A stretch of DNA of 34,854 nucleotides from Cellvibrionaceae bacterium (GCA_021151615.1 JAGKXA010000039.1:1-34854); one strand, 5' to 3'. Shown: positions 15,127 to 23,504, numbered from the stretch's first letter. Notes: generated by a model from the sequence alone, not told the origin. Numbers and translations: made by a program.

Positions 15127-15555
15127 ATGAGAAGCTTGAAAAAAGGTTTCACGCTCATTGAATTAATAACAGTTATTTTTTTAATGGGTATTTTGTCGGT
15201 TTTCGTTTTTGCTCGAGTTGGATCATTAAGCACTGTATCCGTCCAATCAAGCCGCGATGATGTCATCGCGGCTTTATTTTTTGCGCAGCAACAAGCCATG
15301 ATGCGCAGTACAGGGAGTAACATCCGTTTAGTGCTCACCGCCAACTCAGTGTCAGTGACTGAAAATAATGTAGCAATTAATGTGGGCAGTGGATATTACC
15401 CCTTATCACTACCCTCTGGAGTAACTGCCACTGCCGCGACCTTTAGCTACGATAAATTAGGAAGAACCTCGGCTGGAACAATAACCCTTACGGGGAGTGG
15501 TGGTGTATCCGCAAGTATTCGGGTGGAGGCCAGTGGTTATGCCTTTGCCAATTAA
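15127..15555 (+). CDS. mshC: MSHA minor pilin-like protein MshC
   Basis: This 142-residue prepilin has the leader MRSLKKG and the helix FTLIELITVIFLMGILSVF. The following SSRDDVIAALFFAQQQAMMR is typical of MshC. The C-terminal half is a beta-rich globular domain (ATFSYDKLGRTSAGTITLTG). Minor pilins are thought to prime assembly at the tip. The gene lies 34 bp after mshA and overlaps mshD by 17 bases. A perfect terminator-like hairpin with a T-run sits inside its coding sequence (15249-15282; separate entry). Confidence 0.88.
   Translation: MRSLKKGFTLIELITVIFLMGILSVFVFARVGSLSTVSVQSSRDDVIAALFFAQQQAMMRSTGSNIRLVLTANSVSVTENNVAINVGSGYYPLSLPSGVTATAATFSYDKLGRTSAGTITLTGSGGVSASIRVEASGYAFAN
15249..15282 (+). 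terminator. Terminator-like hairpin with T-run inside mshC (possible attenuator)
   Basis: A perfect inverted repeat, AAGCCGCGATGA (15249-15260) and TCATCGCGGCTT (15263-15274), is followed at once by TATTTTTT (15275-15282). Even with a realistic 6-nt loop it keeps a 10-bp GC-rich stem. This is the textbook form of an intrinsic terminator on the + strand, but it is located about 122 bases into the mshC reading frame. Ribosomes translating mshC would normally prevent folding, so any effect may be partial. Function is inferred. Confidence 0.5.
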
Positions 15556-16003
15556 ACAAACGCAAAAAAAAATTCACTTGGGTGTAAGCCTGATTGAAAT
15601 GGTAGCGTTTATTGTCATAGTCAGTGTGGCATTGATTCCACTTATCAATGTGTATCGTCAAGCTACCATACATAATGTTGATCCACTTATTCGAATTCGC
15701 GGCCTTGAAGCTGCACAATCACTACTCGATGAAATTCTCGCGCTTAAATACGATGAGCAGACACCAACGGGTGGAATTCCCGCATGCTCATCGGTGCAAA
15801 CTGGATCGGTAGCTTGTAATAATAATCCGGATTCGAACAGAAACGATGTAGATGATTATCAGGGTTGGAGCGATGTTCCTTACACCGGTTATGCGCGTAC
15901 CGTTAGGGTAACCACCAATGCAAATATTAAATTGGTAGAGGTCAGCGTAACCACGCCAACGGGTGAAACTATATTGCTGGCCGCTGAGCGAGCAAATTTC
16001 TAA
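15539..16003 (+). CDS. mshD: MSHA minor pilin-like protein MshD
   Basis: This 154-residue prepilin-like protein has a 15-residue basic leader ending HLG, then VSLIEMVAFIVIVSVALIPL, which keeps Glu5 but has Val at mature position 1 instead of Phe. The pattern RGLEAAQSLLDEILALKYDE is characteristic of MshD, followed by two cysteines (ACSSVQ, ACNNN) and a beta-rich C-terminus (YARTVRVTT). The ATG at 15539 has GGAGG nine bases upstream and lies inside the end of mshC, so translation is probably coupled. The stop overlaps the ATG of mshO (TAATG). Confidence 0.88.
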   Translation: MPLPIKQTQKKIHLGVSLIEMVAFIVIVSVALIPLINVYRQATIHNVDPLIRIRGLEAAQSLLDEILALKYDEQTPTGGIPACSSVQTGSVACNNNPDSNRNDVDDYQGWSDVPYTGYARTVRVTTNANIKLVEVSVTTPTGETILLAAERANF

Positions 16004-16803
16004 TGATAAATTCTCATTTCATTAAGCAGGGGAAGCAACAGAAAAGGGCGCGGCAGCATTGCGGCTTTACGCTGATAGAAATGGTTGCTGTTATCGTAAT
16101 TCTTGCCATTCTGGGCGCTATAAGCACTGGTTTTGTGGTGAAAACAACAGAGGGTTATCAGCGTACACAGTCGCGCGCATTGTTAGCCAATACCGCTCGC
16201 CAGGCATTGGAGCGTATGACTCGCCAGTTGCGAATGGCGTTACCTAATTCTGTGCGCATCTTGAATGGAGGCAGTTGCATTGAGTTTATGCCCATCGTTG
16301 CGGGGGGAAATTATTTTAATCCCGTTGCCGATGGGATCAATGGTGTTACGCCAACGACAAGTATTCCTGCTTCGCTGGTTACTGTGGATTTTGGTACGGC
16401 GCGCCATTTGGTGATAGGCGCAAATCAGGCCACAGAAATTTATGGTGCTGTAGGTGTCGCACGTGAAACTTACAATGGCTATGCCAGTAATGCCCTGCAA
16501 ATTGCTACGGCAAGGCAATGGGCACGCAACTCAATGGGCAAGCGTTATTATTTATTGGATAATCCATTGGCGTTTTGTGTGGTGAATTCTGAGTTGCGTT
16601 TTTATGGCAATCTCACTGTAACGGATACGCCACCGACAGGTGCTTTCGATATTCTTGCCAAAGGAATTACTACAGCAACACCTTTTAGTCTCGCAGCGGG
16701 TAGTGAAAATCGCAATACTCGTATTGATATTGCCTTAGGCGTTTCCAGCAGCGGCGAAACACTCACTTATACCCAGGGGGTTTTTATTCGCAATGTCCCC
16801 TGA
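16003..16803 (+). CDS. mshO: MSHA minor pilin-like protein MshO
   Basis: This 266-residue PilW/GspJ-like prepilin has a long basic leader of 21 residues ending QHCG before FTLIEMVAVIVILAILGAIS. The segment ARQALERMTRQLRMALPNSV is typical of this class. Two cysteines (GGSCIEFMP, AFCVVNSEL) may pair. It is a putative tip or priming component. It overlaps mshD by one base and mshP by 11 bases. Confidence 0.88.
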   Translation: MINSHFIKQGKQQKRARQHCGFTLIEMVAVIVILAILGAISTGFVVKTTEGYQRTQSRALLANTARQALERMTRQLRMALPNSVRILNGGSCIEFMPIVAGGNYFNPVADGINGVTPTTSIPASLVTVDFGTARHLVIGANQATEIYGAVGVARETYNGYASNALQIATARQWARNSMGKRYYLLDNPLAFCVVNSELRFYGNLTVTDTPPTGAFDILAKGITTATPFSLAAGSENRNTRIDIALGVSSSGETLTYTQGVFIRNVP

Positions 16804-17314
16804 TATTTATTTAATAAAATCACCTGATCGCCAGCGCGGTTTTTTATTGCCGTTAGCGCTGTTTATTTTGGTGGTAATGGCCGCGCTTGCTGTGACTATT
16901 TCTCGAACTGCTACGCAAACCCAAACATCGAGCGTGCAGGAATTTACCAATATCCAGTCTATTTATGCAGCAGAAAGCGGCGCCCAGCGTGGCATGCAGG
17001 CTCTGTTTTTAAATACGGCGACGCGACGGCAAACCGATGAAGCTTGTACGAATATGGCGATCAATCACAATTTTCCTGGTGTTAATGCATTGAATATATG
17101 TACTGCACAAGTGATTTGTGCTTGTCGCTACAGGGATAACACCAACTGTAATATCTCAAATGCAGCAAATTATAATTCGGCAACCGCCGCTGTTGGGGTT
17201 TCGATTAGCTTTTATACGCTGACGAGTATTGGTACTTGCGGCTCGCAACAGTTTCGTGCAAGTCGTACAGTACAGGTCGGTTCTTTTCGGGAACAAGTGC
17301 GGGTGCAGGAATAA
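16793..17314 (+). CDS. mshP: MSHA minor pilin-like protein MshP (PilX-like)
   Basis: This 173-residue protein has a basic leader ending RQRG followed by FLLPLALFILVVMAALAVT. As in PilX/GspK-type minor pilins, the usual Glu5 is replaced (FLLPL). The motif YAAESGAQRGMQALF is a family signature. A cysteine-rich mid-region (six Cys in residues about 82-145) suggests disulphide stabilisation. The ATG lies within the end of mshO, with an AGGGGG run 12 bases upstream; the stop directly abuts the ATG of mshQ. Confidence 0.85.
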   Translation: MSPDIYLIKSPDRQRGFLLPLALFILVVMAALAVTISRTATQTQTSSVQEFTNIQSIYAAESGAQRGMQALFLNTATRRQTDEACTNMAINHNFPGVNALNICTAQVICACRYRDNTNCNISNAANYNSATAAVGVSISFYTLTSIGTCGSQQFRASRTVQVGSFREQVRVQE

Positions 17315-20300
17315 ATGGTTACGCTTATAAATTACTTTCAGCGTTATCGATTATTCAACACTATTGTTGGCTTTATTCTGCTGCTCATTGCTTTAAATGT
17401 GCAGGCTGCGACCTATAATTTAACAAGTGGCTCTTATCCTCCTTGTAATACCAGTTGGAGCGTTTCTGGAACTACTTATACCTGTAATGGGAATGGACGA
17501 GTTACGCTTGCTAGCGGCGATATATTAACGTCCAACACGACAATTACAATTTCTGCCGATAATGGATTTGTGCTGACCAACAACACAATTGGCAGTAGCA
17601 CCAATCGTATCAATCTTGTCGCTAACTACGGTGCTATTCAGTCCGGCAATACGAATACCATATACGGCAATATTACTGCCAACAGCAGCGATATCACGCT
17701 GATTAATACATCGATCACCGGAACCATAACTACTGGAGGAAATATTAACCTCACCGGCGGTGCGGTCACCGGAAAAATAACTAGCAGCAGCAATACAATT
17801 ACCACCAGCGGCACTAACTTGAGTGGTGGGGCGCAAGCACAGTCAGGCATGAGCATTACTGGCGGAACGATTGCTGGTGCTTTCGTAATGACTGCCAATA
17901 ATACGGCCACATTTTCCGGCGTGACTATGACCAGTGGCAGTATTACTGGTGCAAGTTCCGTGACTATTCAAAGCGGCAGCGTGCTGGGATCTGGTTCCAA
18001 TTCAATTACTATTAGCAGTAATAGTGGCCCGATCAATGTTAACAATTCGACCGTGTATGGAAACCTGACTGCACCGAATTATTCAACCGTGAATATTACT
18101 AACGGCGGTGCTGTTTACGGTACTTGTGTTCCCAATTCTACGCCGGCGAGTGCTTGTAATAGTGCCGTGTCATCAGTGGATCACTACCGCATTACCCTCA
18201 CTAGCCCGGCAATAACCTGTGAACCGGCGGCTATTACGATCACGGCATATAACAGTTTGGGTAATACGGTTAATCCTGCTAATGGCACAACTATTACCTT
18301 AAGTACTTCGCCGGCAACAGGCGTTTGGGTTGGGGGGAATACTTTTACATTTACAGGCAGTGCGAGCGCTACAACAAAATATTTACAACAAACATCTGCG
18401 GCAACGCTAAACATTAACGTGACTGATGGTGCGCGTACTGAAAGTGCATCCTATGACCCCAGTGTTACTTTTGTGACTGCGATTTTGGGCTTTTACAACG
18501 ATACATCTTACACTCCAATTGCTACGCAGCAAGCTGGGTTTGCCAATACTTTAACATTGCGAGCAGTGCGTACGGATACCAATACAGGTACATGCGTTGC
18601 GCAAATTACTGGTACACGTAACGTCAATCTTGCCTATGAATGTCGAAACCCAACAACGTGTATAGCCGGTCAGCAATTAACAATTGCTGGAGTAGGAATT
18701 AGTTCCAATCCCAATAATTCTGTAACAGCTTATCAGACGGTTTCTTTGACATTCGATGGAGCTGGCGTTGCTTCTTTTGGATTTAACTATACCGATGTAG
18801 GTGCTATTCGTTTGCATGGTCAAGTGAGTCTACCTGCATCGGGAAATAATCCTGCAATAACACTAACTGGAACCAGTAATCAATTTGTAGTTAAGCCTTA
18901 CGCGTTAGCAGTGAGCAGCATTACCTCGTTAACAAACGTTGCTACACCGGGGACTACAACCACAGGCGCAGGTTTTGTTGCTGCTAATGAGAAATTTAAA
19001 GTGCTTATACAGGCACGCAATTTTAGTGGCTCGCCAACGCCAAACTTTGGCAATGAAACGACTTCAGAAAAAAATGCCATTTCACTCACTGCATCAACGC
19101 TGGTTCATCCGGTGACCGGAACTCTAACAACATTAACCAATACAGGAATTTTTTCCGCAACAACGCCTGCAGGTACTTTTGTAAATCCGGATATTCAATG
19201 GAATCAGTTTGGAAGTATTCGTATTACGCCGTCCCTGACCGATTCCGATTATTTATCGGCAGGTAATATTTCCAATTACAGCGATGGAAACATTGTGGCA
19301 GGGCGCTTTTATCCGGATCATTTTACTCTGGTCAATGCTACGATAACCTCGGCTTGTGTCGGTACAGGATTTGACTTTAGTTACATGGGGCAAAGCCTCA
19401 CCACGCAATATCAGCTGGAAGCGCGCAGTACGAATGAAACTGTCACCACCAATTATCATGAGTCCAGTTCAATTTCCAGCGTCAGTAGCTCAAGTGCGGC
19501 CAGCTCAACGGCAGGCTGTTCAACTGGTTCTGGTACGGCGTCTGGAACCGGTTATGCGAATGTTGAATGGGTTGCTGAAAACGCAGATAACTGTGTCAAT
19601 CTCGGGGGGCGCGTAACTGCTCCGGCAACTTCCTGGGTTAACGGGGTGCGGCAAATTACTGCAACGGGCACTACAAGTTTTGCTCGGCAAAATTCAACAG
19701 CGCCTGACGGCCCCTTCGAAAGTTTGCAATTAGGGCTGCGGGTAACGGACGCCTTGGATTCCCGGCAATTACAGGCCTTGAATATGAATCCTAATACCAC
19801 GGGTGCGTGTGCCGGGGCTGCGTGTACAGCGATAACGCTGGGTGCCCCCTTGGTTATGCGTTACGGGCGAGTGCGACTGGATGACGCTTTTGGGCCTGAA
19901 ACGGCAACCTTACCCGTTAATTTTTTGACTGAGTTTTGGTCGGGAAATGTTTTTATCAGAAATAACGTTGATAGTTGTACAACAATTTTGCGCAGTGCAA
20001 TAACCTATCCATCGGGAAATATCGCGACGCCCGCAAATTTAACGGTTGCATTAACGGGTGGAACAACTGCTGGAACAACAACTGGTCAGTATGGTGTTAC
20101 CGTAGCGCAAAATACTGCTGTTACAGCGACTAATATTGGTTTTGCTACAGGTAGTGCGAATCACTCATTCTCTACTCCAACCAGCAATGCAACGGGGACA
20201 TTCACTGTTAGTGTTAATTTAGCTGCATATCCCTGGTTGCGATTTGATTGGGATGGTCAAAATGGTGTGCCTACAGATGTAAATTGTGCGCTTTCGACTA

Positions 20301-20404
20301 CTGACCCACTTCGTAGCCCTGATTGTAATCTTCGTGCCAACTATCAGTTTGGTAGCTACCGCGGGCATGACCGTGTAATCTATTGGCGCGAAATATTCCA
20401 ATAG
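17315..20404 (+). CDS. mshQ: MSHA biogenesis protein MshQ, large secreted/tip protein
   Basis: This 1029-residue protein has a signal peptide (NTIVGFILLLIALNVQA). The N-terminal region (about residues 60-275) is made of imperfect G/T/N/S-rich repeats such as GNINLTGGAVTGKI, GMSITGGTIAGAF and VTMTSGSITGASSV, probably a beta-solenoid. From about residue 285 the MshQ/DUF6701 region begins (VDHYRITLTSPAITCEPAAI) and continues to the end. A serine-rich stretch (about 716-748, SSSISSVSSSSAASST) interrupts that region. Its role is unproven; position and size suggest a tip or surface protein. It is the last msh gene and follows mshP without a gap; CAGGA lies four bases before the ATG. Confidence 0.88.
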   Translation: MVTLINYFQRYRLFNTIVGFILLLIALNVQAATYNLTSGSYPPCNTSWSVSGTTYTCNGNGRVTLASGDILTSNTTITISADNGFVLTNNTIGSSTNRINLVANYGAIQSGNTNTIYGNITANSSDITLINTSITGTITTGGNINLTGGAVTGKITSSSNTITTSGTNLSGGAQAQSGMSITGGTIAGAFVMTANNTATFSGVTMTSGSITGASSVTIQSGSVLGSGSNSITISSNSGPINVNNSTVYGNLTAPNYSTVNITNGGAVYGTCVPNSTPASACNSAVSSVDHYRITLTSPAITCEPAAITITAYNSLGNTVNPANGTTITLSTSPATGVWVGGNTFTFTGSASATTKYLQQTSAATLNINVTDGARTESASYDPSVTFVTAILGFYNDTSYTPIATQQAGFANTLTLRAVRTDTNTGTCVAQITGTRNVNLAYECRNPTTCIAGQQLTIAGVGISSNPNNSVTAYQTVSLTFDGAGVASFGFNYTDVGAIRLHGQVSLPASGNNPAITLTGTSNQFVVKPYALAVSSITSLTNVATPGTTTTGAGFVAANEKFKVLIQARNFSGSPTPNFGNETTSEKNAISLTASTLVHPVTGTLTTLTNTGIFSATTPAGTFVNPDIQWNQFGSIRITPSLTDSDYLSAGNISNYSDGNIVAGRFYPDHFTLVNATITSACVGTGFDFSYMGQSLTTQYQLEARSTNETVTTNYHESSSISSVSSSSAASSTAGCSTGSGTASGTGYANVEWVAENADNCVNLGGRVTAPATSWVNGVRQITATGTTSFARQNSTAPDGPFESLQLGLRVTDALDSRQLQALNMNPNTTGACAGAACTAITLGAPLVMRYGRVRLDDAFGPETATLPVNFLTEFWSGNVFIRNNVDSCTTILRSAITYPSGNIATPANLTVALTGGTTAGTTTGQYGVTVAQNTAVTATNIGFATGSANHSFSTPTSNATGTFTVSVNLAAYPWLRFDWDGQNGVPTDVNCALSTTDPLRSPDCNLRANYQFGSYRGHDRVIYWREIFQ

Positions 20405-20426
20405 TCATATACCGGATGATGTATTT

Positions 20427-20837
20427 ATGGAAATGACGATTACCACTCCCAGTTTATTATTCCCTGCAATTTCGTTGTTGATGCTTGCGTACACCAATCG
20501 CTTTGTAACACTCGCCAATGTGATTCGTCAGTTAAGTAATTTGGAAAATGCGCCCAGTCGCGACTTGGTAATTCGGCAAATTGAAAACTTGCGCATACGC
20601 ATGACGGTTATTCGCCTTATGCAGGCGTTTGGTGTTTTGTCATTTGTGTTTTGTACGCTGTCGATGTTCTCGTTGTTGCTCGCGTTTCAGATCGCCGGCA
20701 TGTATTTGTTTGCTGCCAGTTTACTTTTGCTTGTGGTGTCATTGTTGTTTTCTTTTTACGAAGTGAATATCTCAACCAAAGCGATCAATATTGAGTTGGA
20801 AAAATTTGATGCTGAGCTTGAGCGTCGCAAGCATTAG
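20427..20837 (+). CDS. DUF2721 membrane protein
   Basis: This 136-residue protein has the layout of the DUF2721 family. A first hydrophobic segment (LLFPAISLLMLAYTNRFVTL) is followed by an amphipathic stretch with LANVIRQL and a positively charged loop (LVIRQIENLRIRMTVIRLMQ). Two more transmembrane helices (GVLSFVFCTLSMFSLLLAF and MYLFAASLLLLVVSLLFSF) and a charged C-terminal tail (LEKFDAELERRKH) follow. The function of the family is unknown. It starts 22 bp after mshQ with no visible terminator between them, so it could be transcribed with the pilus operon; whether it has any part in pili is not known. Confidence 0.8.
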   Translation: MEMTITTPSLLFPAISLLMLAYTNRFVTLANVIRQLSNLENAPSRDLVIRQIENLRIRMTVIRLMQAFGVLSFVFCTLSMFSLLLAFQIAGMYLFAASLLLLVVSLLFSFYEVNISTKAINIELEKFDAELERRKH

Positions 20838-20908
20838 TAGTTATGTATTTTATAGCTAATCATTTTGTAGCTATGCATCCAGTTGGTATAGATAAACGAT
20901 ACGAGGTA

Positions 20909-20942
20909 AATAGTAAGGGCCAAGACTGCGGCCCCTACTATT
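20909..20942. terminator. Candidate hairpin between convergent genes
   Basis: A 13-base arm (20909-20921) pairs with 20930-20942 with a single mismatch around an 8-nt loop. It lies between the DUF2721 gene and the convergent GcvR-like gene. There is no clear T-run on either side, so it may be a transcript-end structure rather than a standard intrinsic terminator. Confidence 0.35.
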
Positions 20943-20966
20943 TGAGGGAAGGGATTTTGCGCGGGG

Positions 20967-21500
20967 TTAGTTGTTGCGCTCGGTTGAGGACTCCAGGCGT
21001 ATATCAACTGCCAACTCATCGGCAATCTTATCCAGGTAATCATAGAGTTCATTCATATCCACAGTTTTGGGGACTTCAATTACCCCGGTAGCCTCAAACA
21101 GTGGTTCGCCGGACCAAGGCATACTTGAACAGGCGGTTTCCAGTTCACCCATGTTAATATGGCGCGCAGCGAAGGCCTGGGCGATTTCGCGTACAATGCC
21201 CGGGCGATCATTACCCACGACACTAAAGCTGAATTCGCGGCTGTCCGGCTTGGTAGTGTTGATCGCATTATCAACAACAATTTTGAAGCCTTTGCTGCTC
21301 AACTCATTTAGAGCAGCGCGCAGCTGATCCTGATGTTCTTTGGCGACTGCAACCTGCAGAATACCGGCGAATTTGCCAGCTAATTGCGCCATGCGGCTTT
21401 CCAACCAGTTACCCTGGTGTTGGCTAATGGTTTGGGCCAGTTGCTCCACTACGCCGGGGCGGTCATCACAGAGGACAGTCAATACGAGTTGCGTGTTCAC
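20967..21500 (-). CDS. GcvR-like protein with two ACT domains
   Basis: This 177-residue cytoplasmic protein is built from two ACT (ligand-binding) domains. The first starts LVLTVLCDDRPGVVEQLAQT and the second FSFSVVGNDRPGIVREIAQA. This arrangement is typical of GcvR, the glycine cleavage system repressor partner of GcvA, and of related ACT-only proteins. No DNA-binding domain is present, as expected for GcvR. The start is GTG at 21500 with AAGGA upstream. No gcv genes are in the window, so the regulatory target is not indicated and I leave the symbol empty. Confidence 0.8.
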   Translation of the reverse strand: MNTQLVLTVLCDDRPGVVEQLAQTISQHQGNWLESRMAQLAGKFAGILQVAVAKEHQDQLRAALNELSSKGFKIVVDNAINTTKPDSREFSFSVVGNDRPGIVREIAQAFAARHINMGELETACSSMPWSGEPLFEATGVIEVPKTVDMNELYDYLDKIADELAVDIRLESSTERNN

Positions 21501-21639
21501 GTTGCATCCTTATTGTTAAATTGTTGATACAGCATTGGTAGGTTTAGACCAAGATTACTCTGCTTGTGTTACCTGAACAAGTCAGAAATTAATCCGCGTT
21601 TGAATCAGTGTTGAATGCAATGAAAATCGGTAGCTTTAG

Positions 21640-21870
21640 ATGATTATTCCCTATGAGCAATTATCGAGCGATGCATTGCAAGGATTGATTGAAGAATTCA
21701 TAACCCGCGAGGGCACCGATTACGGTGAGGAAGAAATATCGCTCAGTGTAAAAGTTGAAAAAATCAAGCAATTGCTGAAGAGACGCGAGGTTGTGGTGGT
21801 ATTTGATACCAGCACTGAGTCGGTAAGTATTTTGCCGCGTCGCGATGCGGAGTTGCTTGGGCAAGAATAG
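21640..21870 (+). CDS. yheU: YheU family protein (UPF0270)
   Basis: This 76-residue protein begins MIIPYEQLSSDALQGLIEEF and continues with ITREGTDYGEEEISLSVKVE, the full signature of the YheU/UPF0270 family. Length agrees with the family (about 70-80). Function is not established. It lies 139 bp from the divergent GcvR-like gene and 42 bp before rlmM. The ribosome binding site is weak. Confidence 0.88.
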   Translation: MIIPYEQLSSDALQGLIEEFITREGTDYGEEEISLSVKVEKIKQLLKRREVVVVFDTSTESVSILPRRDAELLGQE

Positions 21871-21912
21871 TGGCTTGAGTGAGTGGCCCTTCCAATTAAT
21901 AAAGAGAAAATT

Positions 21913-22965
21913 GTGAATCATTTATTTTTACATTGCCGCCCCGGGTTTGAAAAAGAGTGTGCAGCAGAAATTACCGATCTCGCGGGTGAGCTGGGTATTT
22001 ATGGTTACAGTAAAACCAAAGATAACAGTGCCCATATTTTATTCATTACTCATGAGCCCGATGGCGCCAGTCAGCTGATTAAATTGTTGCGTTTCCGCAA
22101 ATTTATTTTTACTCGCCAGTGGTTTGCCTGTACTGGAATGATAAGTGATTTGCCGGTGGCAGATCGTGTAAGTCCGTTACTTGCTGCAGCGAAGCAAATA
22201 GGTGAGGTGCGCGAGTTGGTGATTGAAACCGTCGATACTAATGAAGGAAAAGAACTTTCAGGCTTATGCAAAAAATTTACTGCACCCTTTGAAAAAGCAT
22301 TGCGTGCCGCTTCACTTTTTTCTGCGAAGAGCCCATTACGCATGCATCTGGTATTTATCTCTGGCGCTCAAGCTTATCTTGGCGTAAGCCCGATAAATAA
22401 TTCATCTCCCTGGCCAATGGGTATTACCCGTTTGCGTTTACCCAAAGATGCGCCCAGTCGCGCAACATTAAAACTGGAAGAGGCCTGGCATCATTTTATC
22501 GCCGCTGAGGATTGGGAGGAGCGTTTGGCCTCGGGCATGCGTGCGGTGGACCTTGGTGCTGCTCCCGGTGGATGGACTTGGCAATTGGTTCAACGCGGCA
22601 TGTTTGTAGAAGCGGTTGATAATGGGCCAATGGATAAAAACTTGATGGAAACCGGGCAGGTTACCCATATGCTCAGCGATGGTTTTTTGTATGAGCCCAA
22701 AAAGCCGGTGGATTGGTTGGTGTGTGATATCGTCGATAAGCCCGCGCGCGTGACCAGTATGATAATTAAATGGTTTACTAAAAAATATTGTCGTGAAGCG
22801 GTATTTAATTTAAAGCTGCCCATGAAGCAGCGCTATATGGAAGTGAAAAAATGCGAAGAGCGAATCATTACTGAGCTGGAAAAGGCCGGGTTTCGTGTGG
22901 ATATTCAATTTAAGCAGCTGTATCACGATCGTGAAGAAGTAACCGGACACTTGCGTGTTTTTTAG
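21913..22965 (+). CDS. rlmM: 23S rRNA 2'-O-ribose C2498 methyltransferase RlmM
   Basis: RlmM methylates the 2'-OH of C2498 in the peptidyl-transferase centre of 23S rRNA. The protein opens with NHLFLHCRPGFEKECAAEIT, very close to E. coli RlmM, and has an N-terminal THUMP-type region followed by a Rossmann-fold methyltransferase. The SAM motif is VDLGAAPGGWTWQL, the acidic motif DWLVCDIVDKP and the catalytic lysine segment FNLKLPMKQRY. I chose GTG at 21913 (350 residues; E. coli 366). Another GTG at 21883 would add ten residues (beginning ALPINKEKI) with no family match. Confidence 0.93.
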   Translation: MNHLFLHCRPGFEKECAAEITDLAGELGIYGYSKTKDNSAHILFITHEPDGASQLIKLLRFRKFIFTRQWFACTGMISDLPVADRVSPLLAAAKQIGEVRELVIETVDTNEGKELSGLCKKFTAPFEKALRAASLFSAKSPLRMHLVFISGAQAYLGVSPINNSSPWPMGITRLRLPKDAPSRATLKLEEAWHHFIAAEDWEERLASGMRAVDLGAAPGGWTWQLVQRGMFVEAVDNGPMDKNLMETGQVTHMLSDGFLYEPKKPVDWLVCDIVDKPARVTSMIIKWFTKKYCREAVFNLKLPMKQRYMEVKKCEERIITELEKAGFRVDIQFKQLYHDREEVTGHLRVF

Positions 22966-22991
22966 CAATGCGATTCTTTAACTTTGAAGAT

Positions 22992-23393
22992 CTACTGGTA
23001 AGCGGTTTTATCTTGCATATCGGTTGCGGTGTGTTGCAATACCCATTCAGTGAGCTGTACCCAATCCTCAATGAGTGAGCGCAGTAAGGTCATGTGGCTG
23101 GGCGGGAGGTCGTGCTTTCGAAGCGCTTCTTCGCCTATATCAGTGAGTACTGAAACAATCTTGCCAATGGTGTGTGCTTTTAATACTTCCAGTATTTCGT
23201 TATTGCGCAACATTTCACCGGTGTATGCCGATTGCAAATCTTCGTAAGACACAGGTGCAGTGGATTCTATAGTTTGCTTTACGGCGTGTGCCAGTAGTGG
23301 ATGGTTATTGCGCAGCAAGCGGAAGGTTAGCTCCAATGACTGGCGACTAAAAAAATCGGAGGGCATATAATCGTTTATTGGTTTCCGAGACAT
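22992..23393 (-). CDS. Uncharacterised protein, 133 residues
   Basis: I do not recognise this family. The protein is soluble and mostly helical by eye, without signal peptide or membrane segment. Conserved-looking stretches are SLELTFRLLRNNHPLLAHAV, MLRNNEILEVLKAHTIGKIV and SLIEDWVQLTEWVLQHT; there are no cysteines. A good ribosome binding site (GAGGA, about 9 bases before the ATG) and a coding-like frame make it a real gene. It is convergent with rlmM (26-bp gap) and divergent from tusA. The 5' leader contains a small inverted repeat, GAACAATGTTC (23396-23406). Confidence 0.7.
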   Translation of the reverse strand: MSRKPINDYMPSDFFSRQSLELTFRLLRNNHPLLAHAVKQTIESTAPVSYEDLQSAYTGEMLRNNEILEVLKAHTIGKIVSVLTDIGEEALRKHDLPPSHMTLLRSLIEDWVQLTEWVLQHTATDMQDKTAYQ

Positions 23394-23504
23394 CGAACAA
23401 TGTTCCTCGGTAGTGAAAAGTTTCCTCCTGACTCAATTTTCCCATGAGATAATCATAGCAACCACTTGGCTATTTGCTGGAATTTTTATAGACGATTTAA
23501 AACT

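Noticed and set aside
17495..18140. Repeat-rich DNA in mshQ considered as a CRISPR-like or mobile repeat array
   Set aside because: Units are degenerate, in frame and encode solenoid-like protein repeats; no fixed repeat or spacer pattern.
20843..21091. 82-residue + strand frame over the end of the GcvR-like gene
   Set aside because: Mostly antisense to the ACT-domain gene; cysteine/histidine-rich random-looking translation.
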